Origin: Ascidia mentula
Taxonomy: Eukaryota; Chordata; Ascidiacea; Phlebobranchia; Ascidiidae
Length of the DNA: 64,000 nt
Direction of reading: 5' to 3'
Assembly: GCA_947561715.1 (NCBI GenBank)
Contig: OX387199.1
Coordinates: forward strand, 20,403,001 to 20,467,000
In this document: one piece after another, positions 24,502 through 36,383 of the stretch
How the letters are laid out: the number at the start of each line of letters is the position of its first letter
Numbering within the stretch: position 1 is the first letter of the stretch
Position numbers and translations under genes: made by a program
The notes under the pieces: generated by a model
What the model saw: only the letters and a program-made list of their open reading frames with translations
Databases searched by the model: none
What the model was told of the DNA's origin: nothing

Positions 24502-25469
24502 CCTTGCATTTTTTCCTGGCATCGAATGGATAGAACCGAATATTTTTTTGACATAACCCGTACCTTCCATGTGTAGAATAATATTTAGTTTGTGATGGCA
24601 AAGTTACTACAACATAAGATTGATATATCAAGTTACAACTTTATATTTAAAAATCTCACAAGTAGGACAAAGTAACATCTTTGACGTCAGACCCAAACAC
24701 AAGAACAAAAATACGTGAATTTTGGTTGGTGTACGCATTCAGTTTGCTTAGTTTTGCTTTTTGGTTGCATGTGGTGTTTCTTCCTTTTATGTACCATGGT
24801 TGACATCAACATGGGTAGAATCATTTTGGACAAAACTATGATGCGGTGATTCCCTTTGCTTCCAGTGACTTCCCTACTACGTTTTGTTTCTGGATCAACG
24901 TTTACTTGTAAATATGATGTTGGAAACATTCCATGCAATCAACTCATGGAATATAAACTATTGGCTCATGAAAATATAGTCTGCTACCTTCAAATATCAT
25001 CAAAAAAATGTGTAAAACACCCCCTCAAAACCCTCTCTCACACGCCTTGTACATAAACCTCGCCCTGTGTATTTTGTATATCATTGATAATTTTATTTTG
25101 ATGCAAAAAAAGATGTCGTAAAATTCTTTGGCAGGACAAACTCAATGGGGAAATCGCATCATAATTCACATTCTATCGTTAACATTGCATCAAATGTCCA
25201 GCAGCAATATTTTTGTTTAAAGTTATTTTTCTAACGATCAACTACTGTTTGGCACTCAATATCAGCTGGTTCGTTCGTGGCTAATTCAAACTTCCACGAA
25301 AATGTAATCGTTTTGTTGAATGTTTGCTGCTTGCGCATATTTACTGATACTTGTTGTTGTTATCAATAAACACAGTGTTGAGAGGGTAAAAGTGTGTGTA
25401 TTCGTGAACTTGTGAATTCTGATGGGGAACGAGTTCCAACCACACTTCATAAGTTTGTTGAGGAATTCC
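24502..25469. other. Intergenic 3' flank of copy B
   Basis: Direct repeat of the copy A flank (3444-4548) with small indels. No gene recognised. Confidence 0.6.
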
Positions 25470-26045
25470 TCACCTGTTTGAGTTGGTTCTTGTTTGAATT
25501 GTTGTCATGACGAAAACAAAACAGATTTTTTCCTGTGTTTGATTGCTAAGCAACTGCACCGCCCTCAACACTCCTCCTTGACAAGCCACGGCTACGTTCG
25601 AGAAAAAAGCGGGGATAATTGTTTGCGTTATATCAATGTAACCCATCTCTTGTTGTCGCTTTACGTCATTTGTTATGAATGATTCAGCTTCAGTGTACAG
25701 TGAAAAACACGCCTGTGGGCGATCGGGTGCGCCGAGCCGAACGACAAATATCTGTCGGAATGAGTTAATTTGTGGCATACTCTTGTGGAAAGGGTTGCCC
25801 GCTCTTCTCTTCGAACAAAAACATCGAAAGAAGACAACCTACTGCCTTGCTCGCTCTCCATTGTGAAGTTGGTTCAACAGAGATGTAAGAGCAGCGACTA
25901 CACGTCATCCCGTTGCATGGCAACGAATGAGTCACCAACAAAACGTCTCCAAAACTGAGGAGGGCTGACTAACGATGTTCAATGTTCAACCGACCATCAT
26001 GAAGTTCACAACCACAACGGAAAGTGGACTTTATATGGGATATTT
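25470..26045 (-). pseudogene. Penelope-like RT fragment, copy B
   Basis: The minus strand carries PPQFWRRFVGDSFVAMQRDD (a mutated YVDD region, D lost), then SSFDVFVRREERATLSTRV, LTHSDRYLSFGSAHPIAHRR and YTEAESFITNDVKRQQEM in shifting frames. It is truncated upstream where the Gypsy sequence begins near 26050. Decayed. Confidence 0.6.
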
Positions 26046-27023
26046 AAAACGGGGCCGATAATCTGTACGAAATGCAATTTGAAGAGATAGTTACCAAAGC
26101 CAAAGCAGTCGGAGTAAACGGCACTGGCCAATGCGAGCTGAGAAGCCAGTTGGTCAACCGAATCCAAGGGCCACAAGAAGACGGTAGCACTTTTGTGTAT
26201 GCCATAGAAGCTTTAGCCGCCCGTGCGTACCCGAGGGCAGCCGACGCCATGCGCCGTGATCTCGACGTACTCCAGCGACCTGGACCACCGGGGTTGCGCC
26301 CAAGTAAGTCTACAAGCGCTTGCTACAACTGTGGGGTACGTGGCCATATGGCAAGAAATTGCTGTCGACCACGCGGCGGCGATAGGACGATTAAATCTAC
26401 ACCTTTTAGACCATCAAGTCAACAATCCCCATCGCAGGTGGTGAACACCGCCCAGCAAAGGCCGACACCAAGTAAGTCGCGGGTTACCTTGCAAGGAATA
26501 GCCAAGACGAACAAACAAAATCGCTACCTGAACATATTGTTGGGAGATCGGATCGTGTGCGCTCTAGTAGACACTGGCGCGACAATAAGCGTATTAAACC
26601 GTCGCGTATATAAGTCACTTAAAGCTACACCTAATAGGGTGTTACAATCCTTACCGTTGGAAACAGAGTATGTCAACGCTTCCGGAGAAGTTATTTTGAT
26701 GGACGGCGCTGTCGATGTTGACGTAAGGATTTGCGGGTTAAGGTGGCTGTACACAGAATGCGTAATGCGTGAACGTACGTAAATCGCATCCGAAAACGGA
26801 CCGACAGATTACGCACGTAAACGGACCGAATTTTCGTTCCGAACCATCCGTTAAAAGGCACTGTACACAGAATCCGTTATCGTACGAATTTACGCTTGGT
26901 TGCGCATGTCAACAAAGGACCGATGACTGCTGCTGCTGCGCACATGTACAATACAAATTGCAGATCAGTGATTTTCCTTTGGTATCCTTGCTCAAAGATG
27001 GCGGATACTTAGATCAACAATAA

Positions 27024-27345
27024 TGGCAAACGTTGAAACTGCAACTCAAGTTGTTAAGGCTACTGTGGTTTTACATAACTGGTTGCAGAGCAAAAATTTG
27101 AAGAAGTCTTTGGAAACTAGGGAATACAGTGCATTGGTGCCTATGAAGTAACTGTTGAACTTGTTGAGGGAGCTTGACGACAAGAGGAAACTGTATGTCT
27201 TCCCAACATCAAAGATTTCACCACTATTCATTGTATGCAAGGCAAATAAGAGACTTGCTGAAGGACTACTTCAGCAGCAGCCAGGGGGAAGTTGCTTGGC
27301 ATTACAACATTTTTTTCCCTGTTTCACAGGGAACAACCCTTGAGT
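27024..27345 (+). pseudogene. Harbinger transposase, C-terminal remnant
   Basis: [14 protein letters not shown] matches the VVKA..VLHN helix at the end of Harbinger DDE transposases. RDLLKDYFSS and GEVAWHYN further on match the usual R..L..YF....G.V.WQ tail in another frame. The catalytic DDE region is absent and the remnant has a stop and a frameshift. Confidence 0.7.
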
Positions 27346-27636
27346 AAGACCGACTGCTTTTCTTTTTTATGTTTATTGTTTTTTTTTGTAATAAAATAAC
27401 AGTTAATGCATACTGAATGTTGGCATATATAACAATGCAAATTGAAGAGGTATTTGAAGGAAATAAAAAACACTACAGATGAATAGAACAGAACACTGGC
27501 AGTAAAATACTAAAGAAAGTGAACAGTGAAATGAAAAGAGCAGTACCAATACTTGTGTTTCAAGTAAATTGCAGTCAAACATGTGAAAAAGAACTGAAAG
27601 CAGTTTGATATTTGCATATATACAATGAATACAAAG

Positions 27637-28701
27637 CTATACAATCTCCGCAGTTTCCTGCATCTCAACTTTGTCATAATCTGCCAGTATTACAGTAATG
27701 GCTACAAAAGCTTTATGCATGTTGTTTGGCAATGCATCTAATCTTTGTTCAATAATTTTGGCATAATGGAATGCTGAGGTTTTTTTAGTTGTTCAGAAAT
27801 CAAAGCATTGGTTGTGTGCAAAGTTTCACCCAATTGTTCCCATGCAAAATCATTGCAATTAAATGATATAAATTATTTTACATATCCTCTTGCTAGGTTT
27901 AAATAATATTACCGATAGATCCACACCCGCTGCCTTCCTCCTTCTCTTTTTACCAACTGAACTGGGTGAACGACCAGTTAATGCTTGTGGATTTTGTTTT
28001 TTTGGGGTTTCTAAACTTTCAGGTGTACCAATTTCATGTACTTCGGGCTGTTTACCTGAAGTATCAGGACTTATGCCTAAAATTACAGGACCTTGTCCTA
28101 ACAGTTTATTAACATGCTGTTGATTGTATTACCAATGTCTGCTGCCTCACAAAAAGCAGAGTAAACTTGTTGTTCTGCTGTCAAAGTTGGGTCCTCTTGC
28201 AAAATGTGAGACTCAGTCCTAAACATGTAGTAAGTTCAGATACAACCACAGAAGTTTAATAACAATATTGCATGCGATGCTTTGTATAATTGTCCAAAAA
28301 CATCATTGATGAAAAGTATGGCCAGGTTGGTGTAGGTATGTAACCAGATCCACTTGGTCTCTGCTTCTTTCTTTTTGCGTACATACGTATCTCTTAGGTT
28401 TCTCCATTTTTCTTTGGCACTTTTATCTTTCAAAGGCAGGCGAAAACATTATCTTTGCTTGGACAAATTGTACAACAATAAAATTTCGAAGTTTTTGTTA
28501 CCTGTTATACCACACGCTTTGCCAACAGCATCCCATGCATTTTTGAAAATATATTTTGACACAATGTTTTGTATTTTTTATATCATATAAAGCTGGTCTT
28601 TCACGGACAAGTTCAATCAGTTTTTTTTTCTTTACTATATTCCATTTTAGGGGCCTACCAGTTGTTATGCCATTGTAACAGCTATTATTACTGATAATCA
28701 C
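27637..28701 (-). pseudogene. MADF-domain accessory protein of the Harbinger element
   Basis: The minus strand reads LIELVRERPALYD, then (one frame over) KNAWDAVGKACGIT, and after a probable short intron DKSAKEKWRNLRDTYVRKKK: the three helices of a MADF (Myb/SANT-like) DNA-binding domain. A C-terminal block (AFHYAKIIEQRLDALP...FVAITVIL) before the stop at 27637-27639 is reminiscent of a BESS tail. In this superfamily the partner protein binds DNA and brings in the transposase. At least one frameshift is visible, so it is probably inactive. Confidence 0.7.
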
Positions 28702-31700
28702 TGCCTCAAAAAGATATTTATCCCAAAAAAGGGTAAAAAATCAACTGTTGATCTTAAAAGTACCATTTTAACCTTTCAAGTATGCATAAATATTACAAAA
28801 ACCCACTTCATTAAAGATGGGTATATTTTCACAGCAACAAAATCGCATGCGTACGTGCGTAAAAATCAAACATGTTTGATCGCGTCGGATGGCCTTGCGT
28901 TAACGCATGGTTCGCAAGTTTCGGACGTTACGCATTCTGTGTAAAGACCCCGTCGGAAGGCGACGGACCGAATTTTTACGCGCGTATGCGCTTACGGACG
29001 AAAACGGACCGAAACGCATCCTGTGTACAGCCACCTTTACGCTTATCGCAAAGAATGTGCGTGACACGCTACATTCAAGAAGAATGCATTTTAGGCCGGG
29101 ACTTCATTCAGAGCAACGGTTGCCAACTCTGTTACAAAAAAATGTTGTTCTACGTTGGATCGGGTTCCGCGGCTCTACTTTCTTCCCCCTTCCACTGTAA
29201 ACGCACATATGTACGTCTAAAAGAAGATGTGACGATCCCACCATTTTCAGAGGTATGCGTTGTTGGTTCATTCATAAGGAATCCCCCAGAAAATATCCCT
29301 AGTGCGATGCAAGTTCTTGTTGAGAAAAACCTTGACTTCACACTCCGAAATAGTTTACTCGGCGGAACTTATGTAACTATAACTTCGCAAGCAACTGTTC
29401 CAGTATTTTTAGCAAATTTGTCCGACGACCCGGTGAGGTTGCTTGCAGATTCGCATGTTGCTCGCCTGACTCCGATACTAACCTCCGGCAACGTCACATG
29501 CTCGTCTGACGACAACTGTGTTGCAGTGGAATCCTTTCCATCGCCAGGTTGTGATTGCGAAGACAGAGGATGTGAATATATTGCTTCGATCACGACAGCA
29601 GCGCAACGAACCGCAAAGGCCGGCCGCTCACGAGCGTGTAGGATTATAGATTCCGATTCAATTAATGAGGGACTGACGTCCGCTCAGATAAAACGTGTCG
29701 AAGAATTAATTTCTAGGAAACAAGCCGCGTTTTGCACAGAGGCATGGGATCTCGGTCGGACCTACTTGGCCGAACACGCGATAGATACAGGTGATCATGC
29801 ACCGGTCCGACAACCGCCACGACGGATGGCCCCAGGAAACAAAAGGAAAGTGGAGGAAATTGTCGGGGAGATGGAGCAACAGGGTTTGGTGCGCCCTTTG
29901 CAATCGCCGTGGTCAAGTCCCGTCGTTCTGGTTCGGAAAAAGTCTGGTGAGACGAGGTTTTGTGTGGATTACCGGCAAATAAACATTCTTACGAAAAAGT
30001 GGAGCTACCCCATACCAAGGGTGGAAGATAGTTTAGACGAAATGGCTCATGCGAAGTTTTTCTCAACTCTTGATCTTAAGTCAGCCTATTGGCAGATTCC
30101 ATTGCGGAATGACTGCCGAGAGAAAACCGCTTTTTCTTCGCACATGGGACTTTACGAGTTTAATGTTATGCCCATGGGACTGTGCAATGTCGCGGCTAGT
30201 TTTCAGAGATTAAATGCGGCTAGTTCTAAACGGGATGGAATGGCGCAGCGCTTTGGCATACCTCGACGATATTATAGTGTTTGCCACTACCTTTGAAGAG
30301 CACATGGATCGTTTAAGTAGAGTACTCGATCGGTTAGTAGAAGCGGGTCTCACGTTAAAACCGACCAAATGCAATTTGTTTCAATCGCAAGTAAGCTTTT
30401 TGGGGCATGTGATTTCCGATAAAGGAGTGCGACCCGGCAAAATAGACGCTGTAAGTTCCTGGCCTACCCCGAGGAGTGTTAAACTCATTCGACAATTCGT
30501 TGGCCTTACTTTATCGCAGATTTATCAAAGATTATGCTCGGGTGGCTGGTCCGTTACACAAGCTTACAGAAAAGGGTCGAACATTCAAATGGGGGGAAGA
30601 GCAACAACATGCATTCGACGAACTAAGGCGACGCCTTACACAAGCACTTATTCTACAGCACCCGGACCTTTCAGCGACTTTTGCATTAGATACCAACGCT
30701 TCCAATAACGCGGTGGGATGTGTGTTGTCCCAGGTAGTAGATGGCAAAGAACATGTGATCGCCTATGGCAGAAAATCGCTTTCGAAAACTGAGCGCAATT
30801 ATTCTACTACGCGAAAATAATTGTTAGCTGTAGTATACGCCGTTAAATTGTATAGGTGTTATTTGCTTGGCAGGCATTTTCTACTGCGGACTGACCATTC
30901 GTCACTCCGGTGGTTGTGGAAGTCGCGGGAGATGTATGGCCAGTGTGCGCGTTGGTTTGAACGCCTCGCAGAGTACGACTTCACACTGATTCATCGCCCG
31001 GGGAAAAAACACGGCAACGCCGATGCACTAAGCCGCTTGACCGGTGAAGAAGAAGAAGCGATGCCGTTCCCGGTCAACACTTCCTACGGCACAAACAGTC
31101 GTCGCAACGGTACAGAAGAAGTTTATTCCTTAGACTTGCGTCGCTCCATTGGACTGTCATACGAGGAAATAAGTAAAGCCCAACACGACGACGCCGAAAT
31201 TTCCCCGGCTTTTAGGTGGTTAAACCTTGGCAAGAGACCACCTTACCGAACTGTTAGGTCTGCCTCGACGATGACTAAACACCTTTGGGGGCAATTCGGG
31301 CGGTTAATCGTTCAAAACAACTTGTTGTATCAAACGAGTGACTCCTTACATCAACCGGGCGCGTGTGTGTACCGCCTTATCACTCCACAGACTACCAGAG
31401 AAACGATTATGTCCGTTTTGCACGACGCACCACTTGGCGGTGGCCACCATGGGATGGCAAAAACCTGTCCGAAGATCGAAGAAAGACACTTCTGGCCCGG
31501 TTGGAGGGCCGACGTTGAGGCTTATGTCCGTTCCTGTCGCCACTGCCAAAGAAGTAAGAAGTTTACAGCAAGGCCCCGTGCTTCGTTGGTTCCTTCCGGG
31601 GAGATGCAACCAATGGAGCGGGTCGAGGTGGACATAATGGGGCCACTTCCGGCGACCTCCAGTGGTAATCAATACGTATTGGTTGCATGCGACATATTCA

Positions 31701-32658
31701 CTACATACGTGCGCGCATGGCCACTCAGGACGCAAAGGGCAGAAGACCTAGCCGGGACAATGTTTCATCGTTGGTTTACGGTACACGGCGTCCCGGACGT
31801 AATCCATTCCGATCAAGGTGCAAACTTTGAATCTATTTTTTTTAAAGAGCTAGCACGGTTGATGGGCTGCCGAAAGACCCGGACGACCACGTATCATCCT
31901 CAAGGAAACGGTGCGTGCGAACGCAACAACCAAACAATACTCTCCATGATACGGAATTACGTACAGCGAGATAAACGGTGCTGGGATGAGGCGCTGTCGG
32001 CGGTGGTCGCGTGTCCATGAAAGTACAGGTGTGTCACCACATTATTTGTTAAATGGCCACGCTCTACGACTCCCAGCAGATTTATTCAGCGCGATCCATT
32101 CCCGGCACCACTGGAAGGTCTACGCGCCAGGCTCCAGTTAGCTGAAGAGGTGGCCCGTGAGACGTTGCGGAAACAAAGACGGCGCATGGCGTCGCAGTAC
32201 GACCGACATAAGAGGGGCAAACCGCTGAATGTGGGTGATTTTGTTCTCTTAACAGACCCCGCGGTGAAGCCAGGGATGGCGAGGAAATTCCACCTTCCGT
32301 TCAAAGGCCCGTACAAAGTGGTGGACATCAAGTCAGCCGTGACGTATGAGATCGACGACGAAGAAGGACACCGAAAAGTCGTCCATTATAATCGCCTCAG
32401 ACAAACTCAAGGTGGAGGGGCGGACAAGACGGAGGTGCGACCAGCCGTGGAAGAGGAAGTCCGGACATTGCCACCTACGGGAGACCCCACGACACAGGTG
32501 GTGACCTGGACCAATATCACCGAAAACGAAGAAAATGCGCAGGCACCGAACTCTCGTGATGACAACGGAATTGCCAGTCGCCTACGCGTAAATCGCCGTC
32601 CCACTCAGCGCTATTTCCCATAAGTCTGCACGGGAGTGCCTCGACATAGAGGGGGGAG

Positions 32659-33097
32659 TGTGTAGCGCAAAATAATTTGCCCACTTGTTCCGTTTCATTT
32701 TCAAGTTGCACGGTTTGTTTTATCACTTATTCTTTTACGCCACGTTCTTTTTCACCTTTTGTTATTTCACCTTCCACCTGTTCATTTAAATGTTTTGTGT
32801 TGATTTATATTTTTATTTACGAAGTGTCTCGAACGCACCAGTCACCGCACGTTGATTTTATATCGCAGCGCTAGCTCCCTTCCTCTCACGTGACACGGTT
32901 GGGCCAATGACGGGGTAAACAAAAGATAAACCGGCCTAACACGAGACTCTAAGAAAAAAGACAGACCGTTTTTGGCAGATTGTGATTCGTCTGTGGTATT
33001 TTAAGAGTTTTTATGAACAAGATTGAATAGAATTGTTTAACCGTTGTGCTGGAACAGGCTTGTGGTTGGCCGTTAATGCAGCGTCCTGAGGACCTTG
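32659..33097 (+). repeat. Partial 3' LTR of Gypsy 1
   Basis: Starts TGTGTAGCG right after the polypurine tract. Its later part (GTGGTTGGCCGTTAATGCAG) resembles the LTR of the 39.6-43.0 kb element (GTGGTGAGCCGTTATTGCAG on its minus strand), which continues for about 150 bp more. Truncated by the breakpoint. Confidence 0.6.
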
Positions 33098-33549
33098 GGT
33101 ATAGTTCGAATTTAATAAATCGTTAATGATTTCAAAATTTTGGATAGTTCATCCCCTATGTTACTTTTTAACACTCAACTTGGTGGTACACGACGAAATT
33201 GTTTTACCTCCAAGTTGTGCGCAACCACAAAAAGGTTGGGAATCACTGGCCCAAATGATTCAGTCCAATCTTTGCATAATTTATGCTACTGCAAAAAGGG
33301 CTTTTCTCGCATGCTGAACTAGAAGTCAAAGTGAGGATGTTCGGTGGTATGGTTTACTTGTTGTTAACTAGAGTTTGGTATTCAAATATTAGAAATCAGA
33401 CGAAAATGGTATCATTCCACCAACCTCACCCATCGCATTAATTGACAAGCAACAAATAAATTCGATATGTTTTTTGTCTGTTCTGTTGGGCGTTGTTAAA
33501 TGACTAATGTGTTTGAAGGGCGGTACTTAAAAAAGTTTGAGAAACACTG
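33098..33549. mobile_element. Extra, truncated copy of the hAT-type element
   Basis: Direct duplicate of 34564-35020 (ends AGAAACACTG, then GATTAAAC). Its left end is cut at the Gypsy 1 junction. It shows a local rearrangement at the centre of the inverted duplication. Confidence 0.65.
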
Positions 33550-33649
33550 GATTAAACAAATCGCTTGCAATGTCATTGAACATATGTTTAACTCAATGCA
33601 CGCTGGTAAAAACCAATCAAATTATTTGACGATCCAATATTTTGTTTAG

Positions 33650-34350
33650 CCTAGATCACAGCAAAATATCCATCTCCAACGAAAAAATTTTCCCTAGGGA
33701 AATACCAATATATCAATGTATATTGTTAAGTATGATGCCCAGTCTATATTCATGCAACCTTACTATTGTCCTTAGATTTGCCTTCGCACTAAACACAGCC
33801 AGCGATTAAATATAGACAGGCATTGTTACGCAAATAATATGGATATTCTGCATTGTTCCTTTTACCTCCATATTCATTATGACGATATTTGTTTTTTCTT
33901 TGCACTTCCTATTGTTCCAACACGAGACTGAGGCTAGGGCACAAGGGCCACACGGTCGGGCATTGCGCGGCTTCCATACGATTGTCCTTCTACAAACTAA
34001 TATCACGTGACGCAATATTTATTCACGGCGTAATTGTGTTTTGCTTACTTACGAACGCAACTCTGCCTCACTAATAAGAAACTTCTTACTTCAAGTAAAT
34101 AGGACTGAACTTGGGGTCACAAGTCATGTTTGTTACCCTTCGGGCTAAACTTGGACTTCGTCCCGGACAATTTGGATTTATTACATCAATGGTTTTATCG
34201 ACCCATGATATTTTTTATTCATATTTGTTGTTCAACAGCGTAGTAGCGTAGCGCGAAAAATAAAAATGATGGGATTTGTAAATATTTAGTGATGCTGCAA
34301 CTTTCATGATTCAGTTAAAATAGTAATCGTGCAAGATATTGTGTATATTT
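33650..34350. other. Inverted copy of 11606-12310, no gene
   Basis: Intergenic sequence, the reverse complement of the region upstream of gene B. No gene of its own recognised. Confidence 0.6.
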
Positions 34351-34358
34351 GATTAAAC

Positions 34359-35020
34359 AAGTGGTTCCCAAAATGGGCGCAATCGTACGGGGGGCGCTGG
34401 ATACCAAATGGGCGATTGGGGAGCGCTAGGAAATAAATGAGCGCTTTGTGACAGGGCAAATTTTCTCTTATAGCGTAAGTCAGTGTTTCCCAACCGGTGG
34501 TACGTGTACAACTAGTAGTACGCGACCGCATTCCAGGTGGTACGTGAGCACCTTTACGTAATTTGCGGGTATAGTTCGAATTCAATAAATCGTAACTGAT
34601 TTCAAAATTTCGGATAGTTCATCCCCTATGTTACTTTGTAACACTCAACTAGGTGGTACACGACGAAATTGTTTTACCTCCAAGTTGTACGCAACCACAA
34701 AAAGGTTGGGAATCACTGGCCCAAATGATTCAGTCCAATCTTTGTATAATTTATGCTACTGCAAAAAGGGCTTTTCTCGCATGCTGAACTAGAAGTAAAA
34801 ATGAGGATTTTCGGTGGTAAGGTTTACTTGTTGTTAACCAGAGTTTGGTATTCAAATATTAGACATCAGACGTAATTGGTTTCATTCCACCAACCTCACC
34901 CATCGCATTAATTGACAAGCAACAAATAAATTCGTTATGTTTTTTGTCTGTTCTGTTGGGCGTTGTTAAATGACTAATGTGTTTGGGGGGCGGTACTGAA
35001 AAAAAGTTTGAGAAACACTG
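34359..35020. mobile_element. hAT-type MITE, inverted copy
   Basis: Same element as 10938-11597, with 8-bp duplication GATTAAAC at 34351-34358 and 35021-35028. Confidence 0.75.
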
Positions 35021-35859
35021 GATTAAACAAATCGCTTGCAATGTCAATGAACATATATTTAACTCAATGCACGCTGGTAAAAACCAATCAAATTGTTTGA
35101 CGGCCATCGGATCCAATATTTTTTTTTAATGACCACGTGTGGTCAACAACCTGATGGCGTATAACGTCGTTACGTTAAACGAATGCATATATGTAGGCTG
35201 CATTAAATAACTCCAACCATTACCATATTGTTGAAACGGTATTCTTCATTATAATACATTACGGCGTTATTTTGAAAATGCGAATATCTTTATGCGAGGC
35301 CCACATCGTTCGTTTTCTAGAGCGCTGTAATATTTGCATATTGAGACGCACGCATCAACTACTGACTCAAATTAGACAATTTAACAGATGTTTCAAGTTA
35401 ATTTGCAATAGAGGCACAGCCAGGAAGTGGTTGAACGGGCCAAATTATTGAAATAACTTGCCATTATTCCTTTGATGATCTAAAACATAAGATTGTTGGA
35501 TTCAAAACAATTTTTAATTACGGGCGACGCTTGGAAAATAGTTTCCAAATTTTCGGTCAAAATTAACCTGCGCGCCATTTTCAAGGCAATAGCGCGCCCT
35601 GTGGTGTGAACACCTGTATAAACTACGAAGATAATGTTGCTGTTCCTGCCAGGCATATTATATTTTAATAGTTCGCTTTTCACATAAAACTGTAACTCAT
35701 ATTCACCGACGCTTTGCTTGCTATCCAGCTAAGCTTTCATAGGCTAATGGTTCAGCACACAAACAACACCAAGAAAACGTACCAACACGAAAAAATAACG
35801 CTAACTCCGCTTATGATATAACGTGATGTTATAAAAAGGGCTGGAAACAACAGTTAGAG

Positions 35860-36023
35860 CAAGTTGTTGTAAAGCACCAGGAAATATACGCACTGTTTCC
35901 TATCATTAACACAGCGATTGTTCTTGTGGATATGGATCGCTTCTAGAAAAAGGCGCTTTGTATGATCCACCTCCCTTTCAAGAACCTTGTCCTTGTCGAA
36001 GGCAATCCGATGACCTTTTAAGG
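35860..36023 (-). pseudogene. Penelope-like element, end of the GIY-YIG domain
   Basis: The minus strand reads ALKGHRIAFDKDKVLEREV followed by DHTKRLFLEAIHIHKNNRC, the typical end of the Penelope endonuclease domain. The rest of the protein lies on the far side of the 12.5-kb insertion (48549 upwards), in the same frame apart from the insertion. Confidence 0.75.
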
Positions 36024-36383
36024 CAGCATAGTAGTAAAGGGTGACAGAGTAGAGAACGGGGTGACTTCCTTCCTGTCTCTCTGCTACTCTTTCCGGTTAG
36101 GGAGACAGGAAAGAGCACTGTTTCCGTTCTCTTTCGTATGCATTTCAAAGGGGGACATGTGTCAGGGAGATACTCACAGTTACTCATGAGCCTCCCGGTC
36201 TTGATTGGGAGTAAAATAAGATTCTCCTATTGTTTGTCTCTTTCCGGTGTCGCAATCGTGATTCTATTTTTATCTTGAGCGTGTGAACTTTGTTTGAGAT
36301 GTCCGCGCCAAGGAATTCGAGGTCACACGCAGTTCACTGTATGGTCGTGTGGCGTTTGTGAAACTATCTGGTGAATTATTTCC

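Larger units (their letters stand above)
26741..29036. mobile_element. PIF/Harbinger transposon, internally deleted, inside Gypsy 1
   Basis: 2296 bp with terminal inverted repeats AGGTGGCTGTACACAG and 3-bp duplication TTA (26738-26740, 29037-29039), which is diagnostic for PIF/Harbinger. Subterminal AAACGGACCGA motifs recur at both ends. It retains a C-terminal transposase remnant (+) and a MADF-type accessory gene (-), the standard two-gene content of the superfamily. The DDE core is missing, so it is non-autonomous. Confidence 0.88.
26072..32623 (+). pseudogene. Gypsy 1 gag-pol, broken
   Basis: Pieces in order: gag C-terminus with a CCHC knuckle (CYNCGVRGHMARNC), protease (ALVDTGATISVL), Harbinger insertion at 26741, protease end (ILGRDFI), RT (FSTLDLKSAYWQI; YLDD at about 30264), RNase H (LDTNASNNAVG; LRTDHSSLRWL), integrase zinc finger (HH...CRHCQ) and core (D...D..ANFES...E), then the GPY/F C-terminal module (PFKGPYKVV). 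Breaks: frameshifts near 30211, 30511 and 32018, and a TAA at 30818-30820 where the family has a Glu codon. There is no env. It cannot encode a full polyprotein. The frame before and after the Harbinger insertion is the same. Confidence 0.85.
26050..33097 (+). mobile_element. Ty3/Gypsy LTR retrotransposon 1, truncated at both ends
   Basis: Gag-PR-RT-RH-IN order with a polypurine tract (GGGGGGAG, 32651-32658) and part of a 3' LTR. It begins inside gag with no 5' LTR. The 3' LTR stops at 33097, apparently about 150 bp short judging by the related LTR at 42411-43042. The left flank is duplicated copy B flank; the right flank is an inverted fragment of the hAT element. Both ends therefore coincide with duplication breakpoints rather than target duplications. 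It contains the Harbinger element 26741-29036. Confidence 0.85.

Noticed and set aside
26050-33097. Endogenous retrovirus with envelope gene
   Set aside because: After the integrase GPY/F module the frame ends and the polypurine tract and LTR follow at once; there is no env-like frame.
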